In this document: in pieces, positions 1 through 11,527 of the stretch
Layout: each line of letters opens with the position of its first letter
Position numbering within the stretch: position 1 is the stretch's first letter
DNA from: Ignelater luminosus
Taxonomy: Eukaryota; Arthropoda; Insecta; Coleoptera; Elateridae
Assembly (NCBI GenBank): GCA_011009095.1
Contig: VTPC01090440.1
Coordinates: 124,001-188,000, forward strand
Direction: 5' to 3'
Length of the DNA: 64,000 nucleotides
Translations under genes and position numbers: made by a program
The notes under the pieces: model-generated
Told to the model about the DNA's origin: nothing
Database searches by the model: none
Seen by the model: only the letters and a program-made list of their open reading frames with translations

Positions 1-2900
1 TAAATTCAGCTTTAGTGGTTGTACTATGCTCAACTCAACTAGAGACAATTAAGTTGCTGTTTATAAAATTAAATGTGGGTTTAAAAGAGTTGTACAAAAA
101 AAATTTTGCTTCTTCAAATTGCACTATTAACGCCTTTCATGTAATAATAACAACACGATTAAATTTGATTGGAGCGTAGTTGTTTTGGTATGTGAATAAA
201 TTACTTTTTGAAATGTTTTAGAAACTTTTGATATTTTATTGTTATTTTAATAATTTATGCCATTAAATAATTTACAGTAGTCTAATATTGTCCATAAAGA
301 ATTATTTTGCTGGTATTTATTGTTTTATACAGGGTGTCTCACTTAAGCCAAATTTTTTTATAACTTGGTTTGTTACAAAAATGTTCTTTTAAGTTTTTTC
401 GTTTCTGCAAGTGTTAGATTTCATTTTTATATGTCATTGTTGCTTTTTGAAATCAAAAGATCACAAAATACCAAATCAGAAATAATGAAATTAATTAGGG
501 AGTTAATTAGTTATTTAAGACAAATGAAAATATCTGGGAATGCAAAGCATAACCACAACGAACTCCGTTTTGTTACTGAATTCGAGCAACAATTTTCAAA
601 TTTTGGCGGCCATTTTGACCATGCTCCCGAGGTGATATCAAAAAATTAAGACACCCACATGGTCGTTAGTTTTTGATGTAGAATCCAAATCTGAAATCAA
701 AATTTAAAACAAAATGTGGACAGACTGCAAATTCAGTAACGACTCCTATCAGAGTTCGTTAAAAAGTCATCATTTTAGATATAAGAAATTTTATAAATAA
801 TAAGAGGAGAAAGTTGACTATTTTGGAGATCAGATCAATTTGTTCTTTTGTTTTCCCAAAAGAATCCATGGCTTACTAAATATCCTCTGATACTAAAAAT
901 GTTAAATTTTTTTTCAAATCTAACTCAGTCGAAATTCAACAGAATAAAATTTGAGAACATATTTCAGTTATTTTTCAAGTAGTTACACGATTTCAAAATA
1001 TATTTTCAACAAGAAAAACAAAACAATTAATAACATAAGCAAACTTACTATTCATGACACATTTGTGAGTTTAAATTTAAATTTAAAGAAAAAATCATCA
1101 AAATCGGTTCAGTAGTTGCAGCTGGTGAAGGCAGAAAAGAAAATGCTTTTTATTTTAAATTATTCTCGTAACGAAGCAAAATAGTAAAAAGAAGTCATAC
1201 AGAATATGAAGAAAAAAATGTTTTTATGATTGTTTCTTGTTTTACTATTCACTTTTACTTACTTTTTAAATGGAACACCTAAGCAGAGCTAGATGAGATT
1301 TAAATCACGTGATATACAAGCAAACTGAGTAACCATGAAATAAAAAAATTTATGGGTTGTCAGTTATGTTTTCTGCAATTTTCTTCATTGTCTATTACTA
1401 ACATAAACTCCAATTCTGATAATTTTTAATTCAGTTAACCTTACTTTTAAAAAAAATATATATTTCTAACCTTACTTTATGTGTAGAAATTTAAGGGCTT
1501 CTCCATATATGCTTCAAATCAAATTGGGTTAATTCCATTCACTCCAAAAGTATTTAAGAAAAACACAAAGTGAACTAAACAGATGTATTTAAAAATTTGT
1601 TAGATGTAAAAGAGCTCATAAATGTAATAGTCAACAATGATAGTTTTTGATACATAAATAATCTCTGCAGAAGAAGAAAAACAAAAGAATGATGTTTATA
1701 TTGTTATTATTATTGATGATGTCATTTTTGAAGGCAGATTGTTAAAAAGTCAAACATATGTCAAATTGACAAAAAATGATAAAATAATTAAAGAATTTCA
1801 GTTTAATTAACCTAAAAATTACTTAGCCACAAAGCCTGTATCACACGATGTTGGTATTGGCAAAATTATACCTCACTGAAACAACAACAATAAATTGGTT
1901 TTCATACTTTTTCAGAATTAGTTTTAAAGTTTTTGGGCAGAATTATACAAAACAGTAGTTTTGAAGTAAACAATTTTCCTGTTCTAAACAACCACTGACA
2001 ACTGTAACCTTTAAAAATGCATGCGTCAACATTTTCATTACTTCTTATACAATCAACAACTTGAATGCTACAAAATGTAATGAAGACCTATAATTGTTTG
2101 AAAATTAATATTTTACTTAAAATTAATTCTGTAAAAATTATTGGTTTTAATGAAAAATCAAATAAAATGAAATCACTAACGAAAGTAAAAATTTAAGTTA
2201 TAAATAATTTGATTCTAAAATAATACAGTTACATATATTTTAAAAAACATAATTATAATAATTAATAAAGATAGATAAATGATGTGCACATTAATCAATG
2301 CATTATCAATTCTTATGATTTTAATACAAACAACAGTGGTCAGTTACCAAGCATTACAAGGCTACAGTTTCTCATATTTTAATTTGTATTTACACTGTAA
2401 TATAATGTAGCAAATTATAGATAAAATACTATTAGATAGCAACATTTATCAAATTTATTTTCAAAACGTTCAACAAAAATTGTGTGAAAAGTATGTTGCT
2501 TAACTTTTAAAATCTGGTATAATCTCAAAGTTTCGTGTTTTTATCTGTTACTAATAATAATTGGTTTATTTATTATCCTTGATGAAACTATTTTGTTTAG
2601 ACTTTAAAATAATCATTAAATTAATTTATTCTATTTAAAATCAATCGTTAGTAATTTGAAACTTTAAAATTCAATTTGCATTTTACATTCTATTGATAAT
2701 GCAGGTTGGGCTTTATAATAATGATAATCATAATAAATTTTCTTTGAACATTTTATATCAAGGCCGTTACATTGTATACATGGTATTTCAAAGCAACTAC
2801 AACAAACTTAAAAGATAGATTTTTTTTAGTTGTACTCGTATCTGTAAAAATATAATGAAAGAAAATACAAAAGCTTCACAAATTATTTATGTCATTTTAG
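1..2900. other. Non-coding stretch, probably intron of the lipase maturation factor gene
   Basis: I see no convincing coding exon here on either strand. The first recognisable exon downstream (2901) begins in mid-codon, so this stretch is at least partly intron. The sequence near 331 contains ACAGGGTGTCTC, an end-like motif that recurs in similar form at several places in the window (for example near 11852 and 31299) and is typical of degenerate insect DNA-transposon ends. I searched for the missing N-terminal exons and did not recognise them. Confidence 0.5.
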
Positions 2901-5116
2901 GGATAATCTTCTGTTAGAAGCTGGCTTCTTAAGTTTGTTGGTAGCACCGTTATTACCAGGAAGACGTCGTGGCTCTAAAAGATCCCCAAGTGATTCAATC
3001 AGCTTTTGGTTAGTTCGATGGCTTTTGTTTAGATTCATCCTATCTGCTGGTGTAGTCAAACTATTGAGTGGTTGTCCCAAATGGTGGGGCCTATCCGGTA
3101 AGTTCACCGATTTACTGTTCAATACTCCTCTTATACTATTAGAATGTGATAAAATGTTATTGTTTCTATCTGTAATCACTTACCTCTTTTTAAATGCACA
3201 TAGAAATTCAGTTCAATAATTTTATTCTTTTTCTTTCTTTTGCTAAATCGTTGGTCTTGTGCATGGGACTAGGTCATGATGAAGGTCAGTGTGTTTGGCC
3301 ATATGATAGCTATGTTTTCTTTACATTAATTTAAAGTGACAATTATTACAGTTCACTTTTTTCTTTTTTTGTTTTATTGATTTTTGCTCAGCTTTAATTT
3401 AGAATTAGTGAATGTTTTTTTAGATCCACAACTTATATTACACCTGAAATTGGGTACCCTATAATTAATAATTTTATATTTTAGCACTCAGCTATTACTT
3501 TGAATCAACCGTACTACCAAGTCCTCTATCATGGTATGCGCATCATTTACCAATATGGCTTTTAAGACTTGGATCAGTAGTGGTTCTTGTTAGTGAACTA
3601 TTGATGCCATTTTTATTTTTTATACCAATTAGAAGTATTCGCATCAGTGGGTATTCATTACAAGTAAGAAATCATAATTGCTGCAATTTGTATCCCCCGT
3701 CTGATACCAATAATCTTTTAGCTCTTTTTGCAAATTTGTGCCGTACTAACAGGAAACTTCAATTTTGTAAATTTGCTTATCGTTACATTACTGCTCTCAT
3801 TGCTTGATGATCAACTTTTCTTTGGAAAATCTCGAAATGCAAGCGGAAAGTGGTCATCAATCTTAGGACAAATTGCTAATGTACTTGTACATGCTGCTAT
3901 AATTTATGGTGTTGTAGTTTTGTTTAACTTGAAACTGAATGGATCACAAGTTGATGTAAGAGTTGGTGAGTATTCGAACAAATAATTTTGTTTTAAGTTT
4001 TATAAATTTGATCGTTTTTAGGATTTACTAAGGACCAATTTAATGTTGCTGTAAAGCAAGGTTTGCTTGTTGGTATTTACATAGGACTTGCATCGTTAGC
4101 TGTAACTATAGCTAGATCTATTTTATATGCCGTTTTGGAAACCCCAGGAACTTTCTCGAAAATACTAAGTTTACTCGGTACTATTTTTTATGGAGCTATT
4201 GCCACTTTAATATTTATTAGTAGTACGGTAAGTTATATTATGATTTTTAAGATCTCGTTTATGTAGTAATTTATTATTAGGTTCCATTATCAGCGTTACA
4301 TTCAGCAACAAACGCTACTGTTTCACCTTCCTTAAGAACCATTCACAATCGTCTTGGAAAACTGCATATTGTCAACGATTATGTACTGTTTACAAAAATG
4401 GTTGGTGATAATGGACGCCCTGAAATTGTTTTAGAAGGTGCCAATAATATTGAAGGACCATGGCAAGAATATCACTTCCTTTACAAACCTGGAAATGTTA
4501 ATCATTCATTACCCTTTGTTGGTGAGTAAAGAAGTCATTGTATAATTGTTTCTGTTTTAAATGTAAAAATTTCCTTTCTAAAGCGCCTTATTCCCCTCGT
4601 CTCGACTGGCAAATGTGGTGGGCGGCCCAAAGTTCCTACAAGGATCAACCATGGATTTTATCGTTAACACATCGACTTCTAGACGGTAGACCAGAAGTAC
4701 TCGCCCTATTGGATAGGAATCATTTGCCATTCCAAGATAAACCACCTAAATTTATCCGTGGCGTTTTATATAATTATAAATACACCCCTTGGAGCCAAAG
4801 GTAAGTTCTTTCTGTATAATTTCCAAAATAGACTTTAATACATAACTTGATATTTAGGTGGCAACCATCATGGTGGAAACGTGAAAAGATTGGAGAATAC
4901 TTCCCACCATATTCGAAGGATTCTTCCAGTTTGTTAGATTATTTAAAGGCCCGCAATTTATTACCGACACCTTCTAAGGAGAGTGTAAATCATATTTGGA
5001 AACAAGTATTGGATAGTATAAGATATGTTACATCGCATTTAGAAGCAACTTTGTTGTTATGGTCTGTGTTTACAGCAGGTTGTGCAATCATTACTACCAC
5101 AACAAAAAGCAAATAA
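2901..5116 (+). CDS. Lipase maturation factor homologue (LMF1/LMF2 family), 3' seven exons
   Basis: LMF proteins are multi-pass ER membrane proteins; LMF1 is needed for folding of secreted lipases. I see seven exons: 2901-3097, 3485-3663, 3722-3965, 4022-4227, 4281-4521, 4584-4800 and 4858-5116 (TAA). All GT/AG borders keep one frame of 513 residues; five introns are 53-62 nt and the first is 387 nt. Family signatures are visible in order: [27 protein letters not shown] sequence (here [16 protein letters not shown]), [41 protein letters not shown], and a WWKR..GEYFPP tail. The first exon starts in phase 1 after a codon TG|G, matching the family's [11 protein letters not shown], so N-terminal exons lie upstream, perhaps outside the window. 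I cannot decide between LMF1 and LMF2. Confidence 0.93.
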
Positions 5117-7222
5117 ATAGAAATTTGTTAAAACAGAAAGAAGGGTAAAACGAACATAATATTACTTGTGTTCATATTTATGTGTGGTATTTTAATTAAA
5201 AAAAGACACCTTGTGAGTGTTTTTGAAATAATTGAACTATTATACATTCAAACAAAATTTTTACTTCTGCCTTTTTTTATTGTATACTTAAGTTTTGCAC
5301 TTATACATAAGATTTAAATGTGTTTTTGAAAGTCGAGTAATTTTTGACTGAATATTTTGTAACAAACTAGAGTTTACTTATTTTTATATTATTTTTTGTT
5401 TATTGAGACTGTGTGCAGATGAGAAATAAGAAATGTTTAAATTGCTGTTATGAGTTTACAACATTTATTAGTACAAAGGCTAGTTAATAAGGCACTGTTA
5501 TTTGTGTGATAATTCCAAGAATCTTAATCTCTAATTAGCTGCACGAATTAGTTTTTGAAACTTTCAATATTAGTCAATTTTTTACTTGCCATCTATAGAT
5601 GTAGAGATTTACATAAGATCTTGCAGGAATATTACAATTTCAAGATTTTCTATTTCTCATGGGCATACAATAATATATTTTTTTATATAGAATTCCGTCT
5701 TAATGTAAAAAAAACGACTTATTAGTTATTAATGAATTAATCACTTAAGTATTTACCAAATAATAATTGTAATAATATTATTTTGTTAATTTTGATCTGA
5801 AATTGATGTAATAATAATATAAGCAACATGACATTTTAAAAAAGATTTAATAATAAAGTAATTCTAAGCTAAAATTTTTCAGTTTTAAAATATCTCTTAG
5901 TTTCTCTTTTGTAAACTACAATTTTATTACTGTTGTACTATAAGATAAAGTTGTAATAGCAAAATGTTGAAACTGTACTGGTGGTGAATTATCACTTAAA
6001 TGTGTACGTACTTGTTTACTTCTTTACAAAATTGTGTGTGATTTTTAATTAAATCATCTCTAAACAATAATAAGCCACTTTCTCGTATTAGAAGATTAAA
6101 TATATGTTGTAATATGTAAAAAAATAAAACTCTTTTCTCATAGGCTGATCTGTAGCAAAACTTAACAAAAAAAAAGTTTTATTTTTAATATGCATTTTTA
6201 TTGAAGTTGTAAAATTTTGTGTGTTTAATAAATAGTCTAATAAAATCTTTGGGAATTTTTATTTTGTGATTTATGTCTTAATTACTTTGTATTTGGTGTA
6301 CTAATATCTCCCAGGAAAATGTCAATGTTTGATTTACATGTCTATAAATAAACACTAATTTTCCAAAAACATGTTAATTGCACAAGATGTTTCAGATTCA
6401 AGCTTAAGTATGAGGATCTCGCTTATTATAAGAGATAAGAGAGCACGGTGAGTTTTAAAAAATTTAAATAGAAATGATTCCCACTTTAAAAATTTTTCAG
6501 CCAATGTTTTTTAAAAACATCTTTTGTATGCTATTCCAACTAATTTTAAAATAATTCTTAGGGTGGTTTTTTATTTTCAAAAAAATGTGTTTCTTTACCC
6601 AAAAGAAATGAGAAATAATTGTTTTTTTGCTTAATATTGTCTCTTAGTTCGAATTTTTTTTTTAAATGTACATTGAGATACATATTGTGATGATATTCAG
6701 AATCTCAGATGGGCTTTTAAAAAGAAAGCCTGACAATCAATCAAATGATTGAAATTGAATATTTATATGTATTCCAAAAATGTAGCAGTAGATATATAGA
6801 ATGTTAATTATGAGCAGCTAGGTTGATATACAGCGTTCACGATGTTTCTGGGTCATATATGGCTGTGGAAGAATGACAGTTTGAGTATTGTAAACCGGGC
6901 TCTTTACCTATTAACTCGCCTTGTAAAATCTTATTGACACTTAATGTGCTTTAAGGTTATGATTTTATGACGGTTTAACGTGGTTTAACCTCACACTGTT
7001 GTCTTTTTTTTTGTAACTCTAGATATAAGGAAAGCTTGATTTCTTTTTAACAAAACAAAACTAACCGGTACTAAACGTTTATGCAAAATCTTTGATCGTG
7101 CAACGGCGCCAAATGCAGACGCGGGTGTGACAATTTTCAAAAAAAAAACCACAACCTAAGACATGACGGTAACCAAGTAGTTGTTTAGAAAGTGGAGAAA
7201 AAGAAAATAGTTTTTGAGAAAT
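5117..7222. other. 3' flank of LMF gene and AT-rich intergenic DNA
   Basis: No open frame of note and no recognisable gene. The first part must hold the LMF 3' untranslated region; several AATAAA-like signals occur, including near 6121, but I cannot say which is used. Confidence 0.4.
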
Positions 7223-7579
7223 ACAACTTCGATGTTACCAGCAATAATGAAAAAAAATTTAAAAAAAACATTATTTTAGAATAAGAAACGACTAAGTTCC
7301 AAATTTACTTGAAAATCAGATTGCCATGTTTCAACTGCACCTGCAAAAAAGGTAACATGATTTTTTAACAAATTTGAAACTCTTGTCGCCTTTTTATTGA
7401 AAAACAATGCATTTAAATTAATTCAAAAATCGTGTTAGCTTTTTTGCAGGTACAGTTCAAACATGGCAACCTGAGCTTTGAGTAAATTTGAAACTTATAG
7501 GACTTATAGTCGTTTTTCTTATACTAAAATAATGCGTTTTTAAAATTGTCTTCATTATTGTTGGTAGCATCAAAATTGT
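7223..7579. repeat. Long imperfect inverted repeat (fold-back element)
   Basis: The left arm (about 7223-7368) reads through GTTACCAGCAATAATGA, GAATAAGAAACGACTA and TTGCCATGTTTCAACTG. The right arm (about 7424-7579) carries the reverse complements in reverse order: CAGTTCAAACATGGCAA, TAGTCGTTTTTCTTAT and TCATTATTGTTGGTAGC. The spacer is about 55 nt. No coding sequence is visible between the arms. It resembles a fold-back MITE; any transcript crossing it would form a long hairpin. Confidence 0.8.
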
Positions 7580-8312
7580 ATTACCATTATTGAAGGTTGT
7601 GAAAAAACAGATTTTATCAAGTGACATTTTGTCGTAAGACCAATAATAAAAAAGTTTTTCCTCTTGTAAACTTAATCCAAGGACATACTGTATAATAAAC
7701 TGCGCGATTACCCGGATTTATATTATATTTACACTATAAGAGAAGAATGGAAAAGTTTTTTCATAATAACAATAAAATGGTGCACCCCCTATTATTGAGT
7801 TTTTCTATTGTTGTTGAAAAGTTAAGAGAAATGGAGAAGGGATGGTAAAAGGAAGGAAAAAAAGAGCTAAATAATAAAAAGATCCAAAAAACCAAATCAT
7901 TAACTTTAAAGTGAGCGTTAATAAGTACAACTTAAAATAAATAAAAAAACTTAGAAAATTATAAACATTTTTAAAGCATCTCTTTATTCAGTGTAAGTTT
8001 TACAAACTTTAAAAGAAAAAAAAAGTATAAAACATATTGATTAAAAGTATTGCGAGTTTTGAACTTATATAGATATCTTACCACATTCATACAAGTTTGG
8101 TTCTGTAAACAAATATATATATATAAAAAAGGCATTTCTGTGAACAGAAGTATTAGTACTTAGTGTTACTTAGCTTCTAATCCAATTTTGTTCTGTGGAG
8201 GAACCTGGGAGTATTGCTGTCTGGTTGTATCTTTCGTGATAATCAGGTGGTAATCCTCCAATCGACAAGTATACCTACCAGATTTTCATAAGCTCCAGCT
8301 TTTACGGTCATA

Positions 8313-8507
8313 ATGGGAAAAAACAAAAATCAAGGAAAGAATGGTTTTTATTACTTCATGTTGGATTTTAAATCAAAAGCTGGTTGAAAATATACGAATA
8401 TGGCTCAAGTGACAGAGGCTGCTGGCCCACACTGGCAGAGACTAGCCCCAGAAAAACATCGACCGTATGACAAAAAGTCAGATTTGAGAAAAATAATCAA
8501 AAGATAG
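8313..8507 (+). pseudogene. Maelstrom-like HMG-box fragment with internal stop
   Basis: The frame from ATG 8313 reads NGFYYFMLDFKSKAG, then a TGA, then KYTNMAQVTEAAGPHWQRL and APEKHRPYDKKS before TAG at 8505. This matches the N-terminal HMG-like box of Maelstrom, a germline piRNA-pathway protein, whose box begins with a conserved FYFFMLDF-type motif and ends with a W..L.PE...PY motif. The TGA at codon 25 interrupts the box, and the MAEL nuclease-like domain is not visible downstream. I read it as a decayed partial copy. It could be an exon with a sequencing error, but no flanking exons were recognised. Confidence 0.7.
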
Positions 8508-9510
8508 CAAAATACACTTCAGCTGGCACAATGCACAAATATAAGACACTATTTCACAATAAGTAATTATTCCTATGAGCAAAAAGTATTTAGTAATTTA
8601 AAAATTACTTTTATGCTAAAGTAATTTATAATAAATGTAACTTAAGTAATTGAATTACCTAAAAGTAATTAAAATTAATTGAAACTTTGAAACAACCAAA
8701 ATTTTAATCTTGGGAAAGGGTGAATTGTATTCTATATTATTCTATATCCCTTTGTCTGTTGTCTTGACTGTGTCCAAAATTCATTTAAGAAAGTTTAAAT
8801 CTGTGGTTTAAATATCTGTGCAAGTACAAGGTAAATTGATACTTTTTACAAATTATTAAATTATCAATAACTATTAACATCAACCGACATTCGCTAATCT
8901 ACCTTTTCTGCTTATAATTTGTTAGTTTTTGACTAATACTGTATTGTTTTAAAGCCTTCTTTAGCATTTGAAAAGTTTTAGTTTGTTATCTATGTTAAAA
9001 CTTAGAAAATCTGACCAAACTAAAGGTATGACGTCATTGTTTCAGACATAATCAAGTTTGATCAAACTGACTGATAGTGTGACATAGGTTTAACACAGAA
9101 CTTTGACATTGACGTGCTGAAAAATGTTTCAAACTTCTGCTGTAATACTGAATATAGGTCACAGACGATAAATTGAAACGGACTCATTTATTTACATAGA
9201 GGAAATCAAATAGGCCATCATTTTTATTTTTTGGTAGTGAAACAGCACAATCTTATACAAAATGTGGCATGATAAAAAGTAACTAGAAAGAAATATATTT
9301 GTATCGTAGACATGTTCAGTTTCTGCGATGAATAAGAAAAATTTTAGTAGTACAGTAAAGTAACTAACTCTTGTTTATTTTAAAGTAAAGAATTAAAGAT
9401 TATAATAGAACAATTGAAAATGTAATAAACAATAACAAATCATGTTAAAGAAATAAGAAATTATAAGAAAACATGTTTTCTTCGGAATCTTGAGTGGGGC
9501 ATTATAAAAT

Positions 9511-9717
9511 TAGAGATGGTTAAACCGCTACTTTTCAATAACAGGTCGAATCACAGGTAGTGATCACAGCTATTTATCATTATCAGTTAGTACGGTTAGT
9601 ACTTGTTATTGAAAAATAATCACATTTTTGTTCATAATAACAAAAAGATTGTTTATCATTATCAACAGTTATAGTACCTATATCTGTTATTGAAAAGTAT
9701 CAGTTTAACCATCTCTA
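9511..9717. mobile_element. Short hAT-like MITE with TAGAGATGGT ends
   Basis: The left end reads TAGAGATGGTTAAAC followed by CGCTACTTTTCAATAACAG; the right end is the near-perfect reverse complement (CTGTTATTGAAAAGTATCAG then TTTAACCATCTCTA). The body is about 207 bp and non-coding. The same end sequence flanks hAT transposase remains at 11528, 39180 and 45456, so this is a deletion derivative of that family. The 8-bp flanks do not match, so the target duplication has decayed or been replaced. Confidence 0.75.
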
Positions 9718-10190
9718 TTTCAGGTTATGTTGACATAATAGCATAAACAATTATTATAGCATAAAAGAAAAAATAGATGTAAGGAAACATAGATAACCTT
9801 AAGGAAAGCTTGGGGAAAGGAAGCTATTGATGAGAAAGCCACCTTCTTAGTATATGCATTTTCCTTGCATTTTAGGGATGAGGATTCTTGCTGCTGGGTA
9901 AGTAATTGCTTTGAAGCGAATTAACACAAAAGTAAGCAGTTGTTCCTGCACATTAGAGAATAAACCACTACATAAATTGTTCTTTTTAGGATTCAAGAAT
10001 GTAAAACCTCATCTCAAAAAAGGGGCAGTTCCTTCAAGAAATTTGCCACGACAATCTACAGTACTACCATCTTGTAAAGCTGCTGAAGATAGTGCTCCAC
10101 GTTGGCAGAATAGAAGACTGAGATATTTGCCAAATCATGTAGTAGCTGTAGATAATACTTACAGATGTAGAAAATGTTGAATATATTTAT
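9718..10190 (+). mobile_element. THAP-like coding repeat, degenerate
   Basis: The frame 9911-10180 ends in SCSCTLENKPLHK...VKPHLKKGAVPSRNLPRQ, which resembles the C-terminal half of a THAP zinc-binding domain (the CxxHF region followed by a LK..AVPS.. motif). A second, inverted copy sits at about 45455-45040, sharing the exon-like GGGATGAGGATTCTTGCTGC block. THAP domains occur both in host genes and in P-element-type transposases. No catalytic domain is visible, so I call it a repeat derived from a THAP-domain gene or transposon. Confidence 0.5.
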
Positions 10191-11455
10191 TTATTTGTTT
10201 AAAGAAGAAACGACACATAAAAGTACAAAGAAAAAAGAAACATTAGCTGCGCTATCTAGGTTTATTAGAGTTAGTAGATACCTAGTAAAAAGAAAAGTAC
10301 ACTGATTGATAAGGCACTACAAGTGAAGAGTGATGACAACTTAACATTGTTTATAAGTTGATTAATTACTGATAATGCGAACCATTATGATGTGTTATGT
10401 ATCTGGAATCTGTTTACTTCTAATTTTCTTAATAAGATTCATATATTTATGTTGATCTCAATTATAATAAAAAGATATTTTAGTTTTTATATCAAAATTG
10501 ATGCAATATTATATTTATTGTTGTTTAATAGCCATGGATGCGATGATGAAAATCATCTGGTCATGTGATACGAATTTACTTATATTTTCACTCAGTATTA
10601 CTATATACTGGTTCAATAAAAACAAAACTTAGATCTAGAGACATTATGTCTAAAGTACAATTGTTTTTTATCTTATCATAGTTGTTGTCTTCGGGAAATC
10701 AATATTTCACTCATACGAGTATTTGCTTACTCAACAAAACAAGAGGTAGAAAATCATAAAAAATATTTAAAACCTCAAGTAAGAATTTACTGCTATATTT
10801 AACAATTTATTTATTTATAATAAAGTTTAGGTTTATAATTAATTGATTTATTTTACATGCAATGTCCCTTGTTACATATATATAGTTCAATTTTTAAATA
10901 TAAACCCATTTAGGATTAAATGCTTTAGTGTACAGTTCTAGTTACGAAATGACCGTTCTCTGTAGTAGAAGTAAGGGACTCTGCACACTGCATCACGGTC
11001 GTCCAGAAAACTCAAATTAGAAATTATTTTTATGTTAAATGATTTCAATTGTTTATTTTATCCACATATTAGCTGAAACGCTTGACATATTAAGCTGTAC
11101 AACAACAACAACATTTGAATGTATCAAATCTTTTTTATTTCGTTTTGCCAACTTATTTTATTTGACTTATATTGCAAACCGTGGTGAGTTAACACTTGGC
11201 AGGCAGGTAGCCTTTTTGTAATACTTTTACCTGCATCGTTTATCTTTCTAAACATAAATGAATAGGAAAAGGATGCATACAGCAACACAACTAATGAGTA
11301 CATGTTTATGGCTGGCATAATATAGAAAGCGTGGTCTAAAGGGAAAAAGAAGATTTAAAGTTTTGTCAGACTTATTCAGTCAGGATAATCCTAAACGGGT
11401 CTAAATTAAAAAATCAAACTATAGTTAAATACCTTTACTTTGAAGAATAACTAAA
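10191..11455. other. Repeat-rich non-coding DNA
   Basis: No gene recognised. Sequence near 10370-10420 recurs inverted at about 42710-42790, and 10730-10810 matches 39020-39110 (shared CCTCAAGTAAG and AACAATTTATTTATTTA), so this stretch belongs to the duplicated blocks discussed in the findings. Confidence 0.5.
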
Positions 11456-11527
11456 CAATCTTTTCGTTATTGTGAACAAAAATGTGATTTTGTAGTAGCA
11501 TTTTTGTGCAGATTTATAATCACAATT
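11456..11527 (-). pseudogene. C2H2 zinc-finger scrap next to hAT end
   Basis: On the minus strand this reads CDYKSAQKCYYK and then, after a one-base shift, H..FVH, i.e. the second half of a C2H2 finger with linker remains. It abuts the TAGAGATG end of the hAT relic exactly as the finger at 39085-39179 does. It is not part of an intact gene. Confidence 0.6.

Noticed and set aside
2892..3179. 95-codon minus-strand frame
   Set aside because: It lies antisense over LMF exon 2901-3097 and has no family resemblance.
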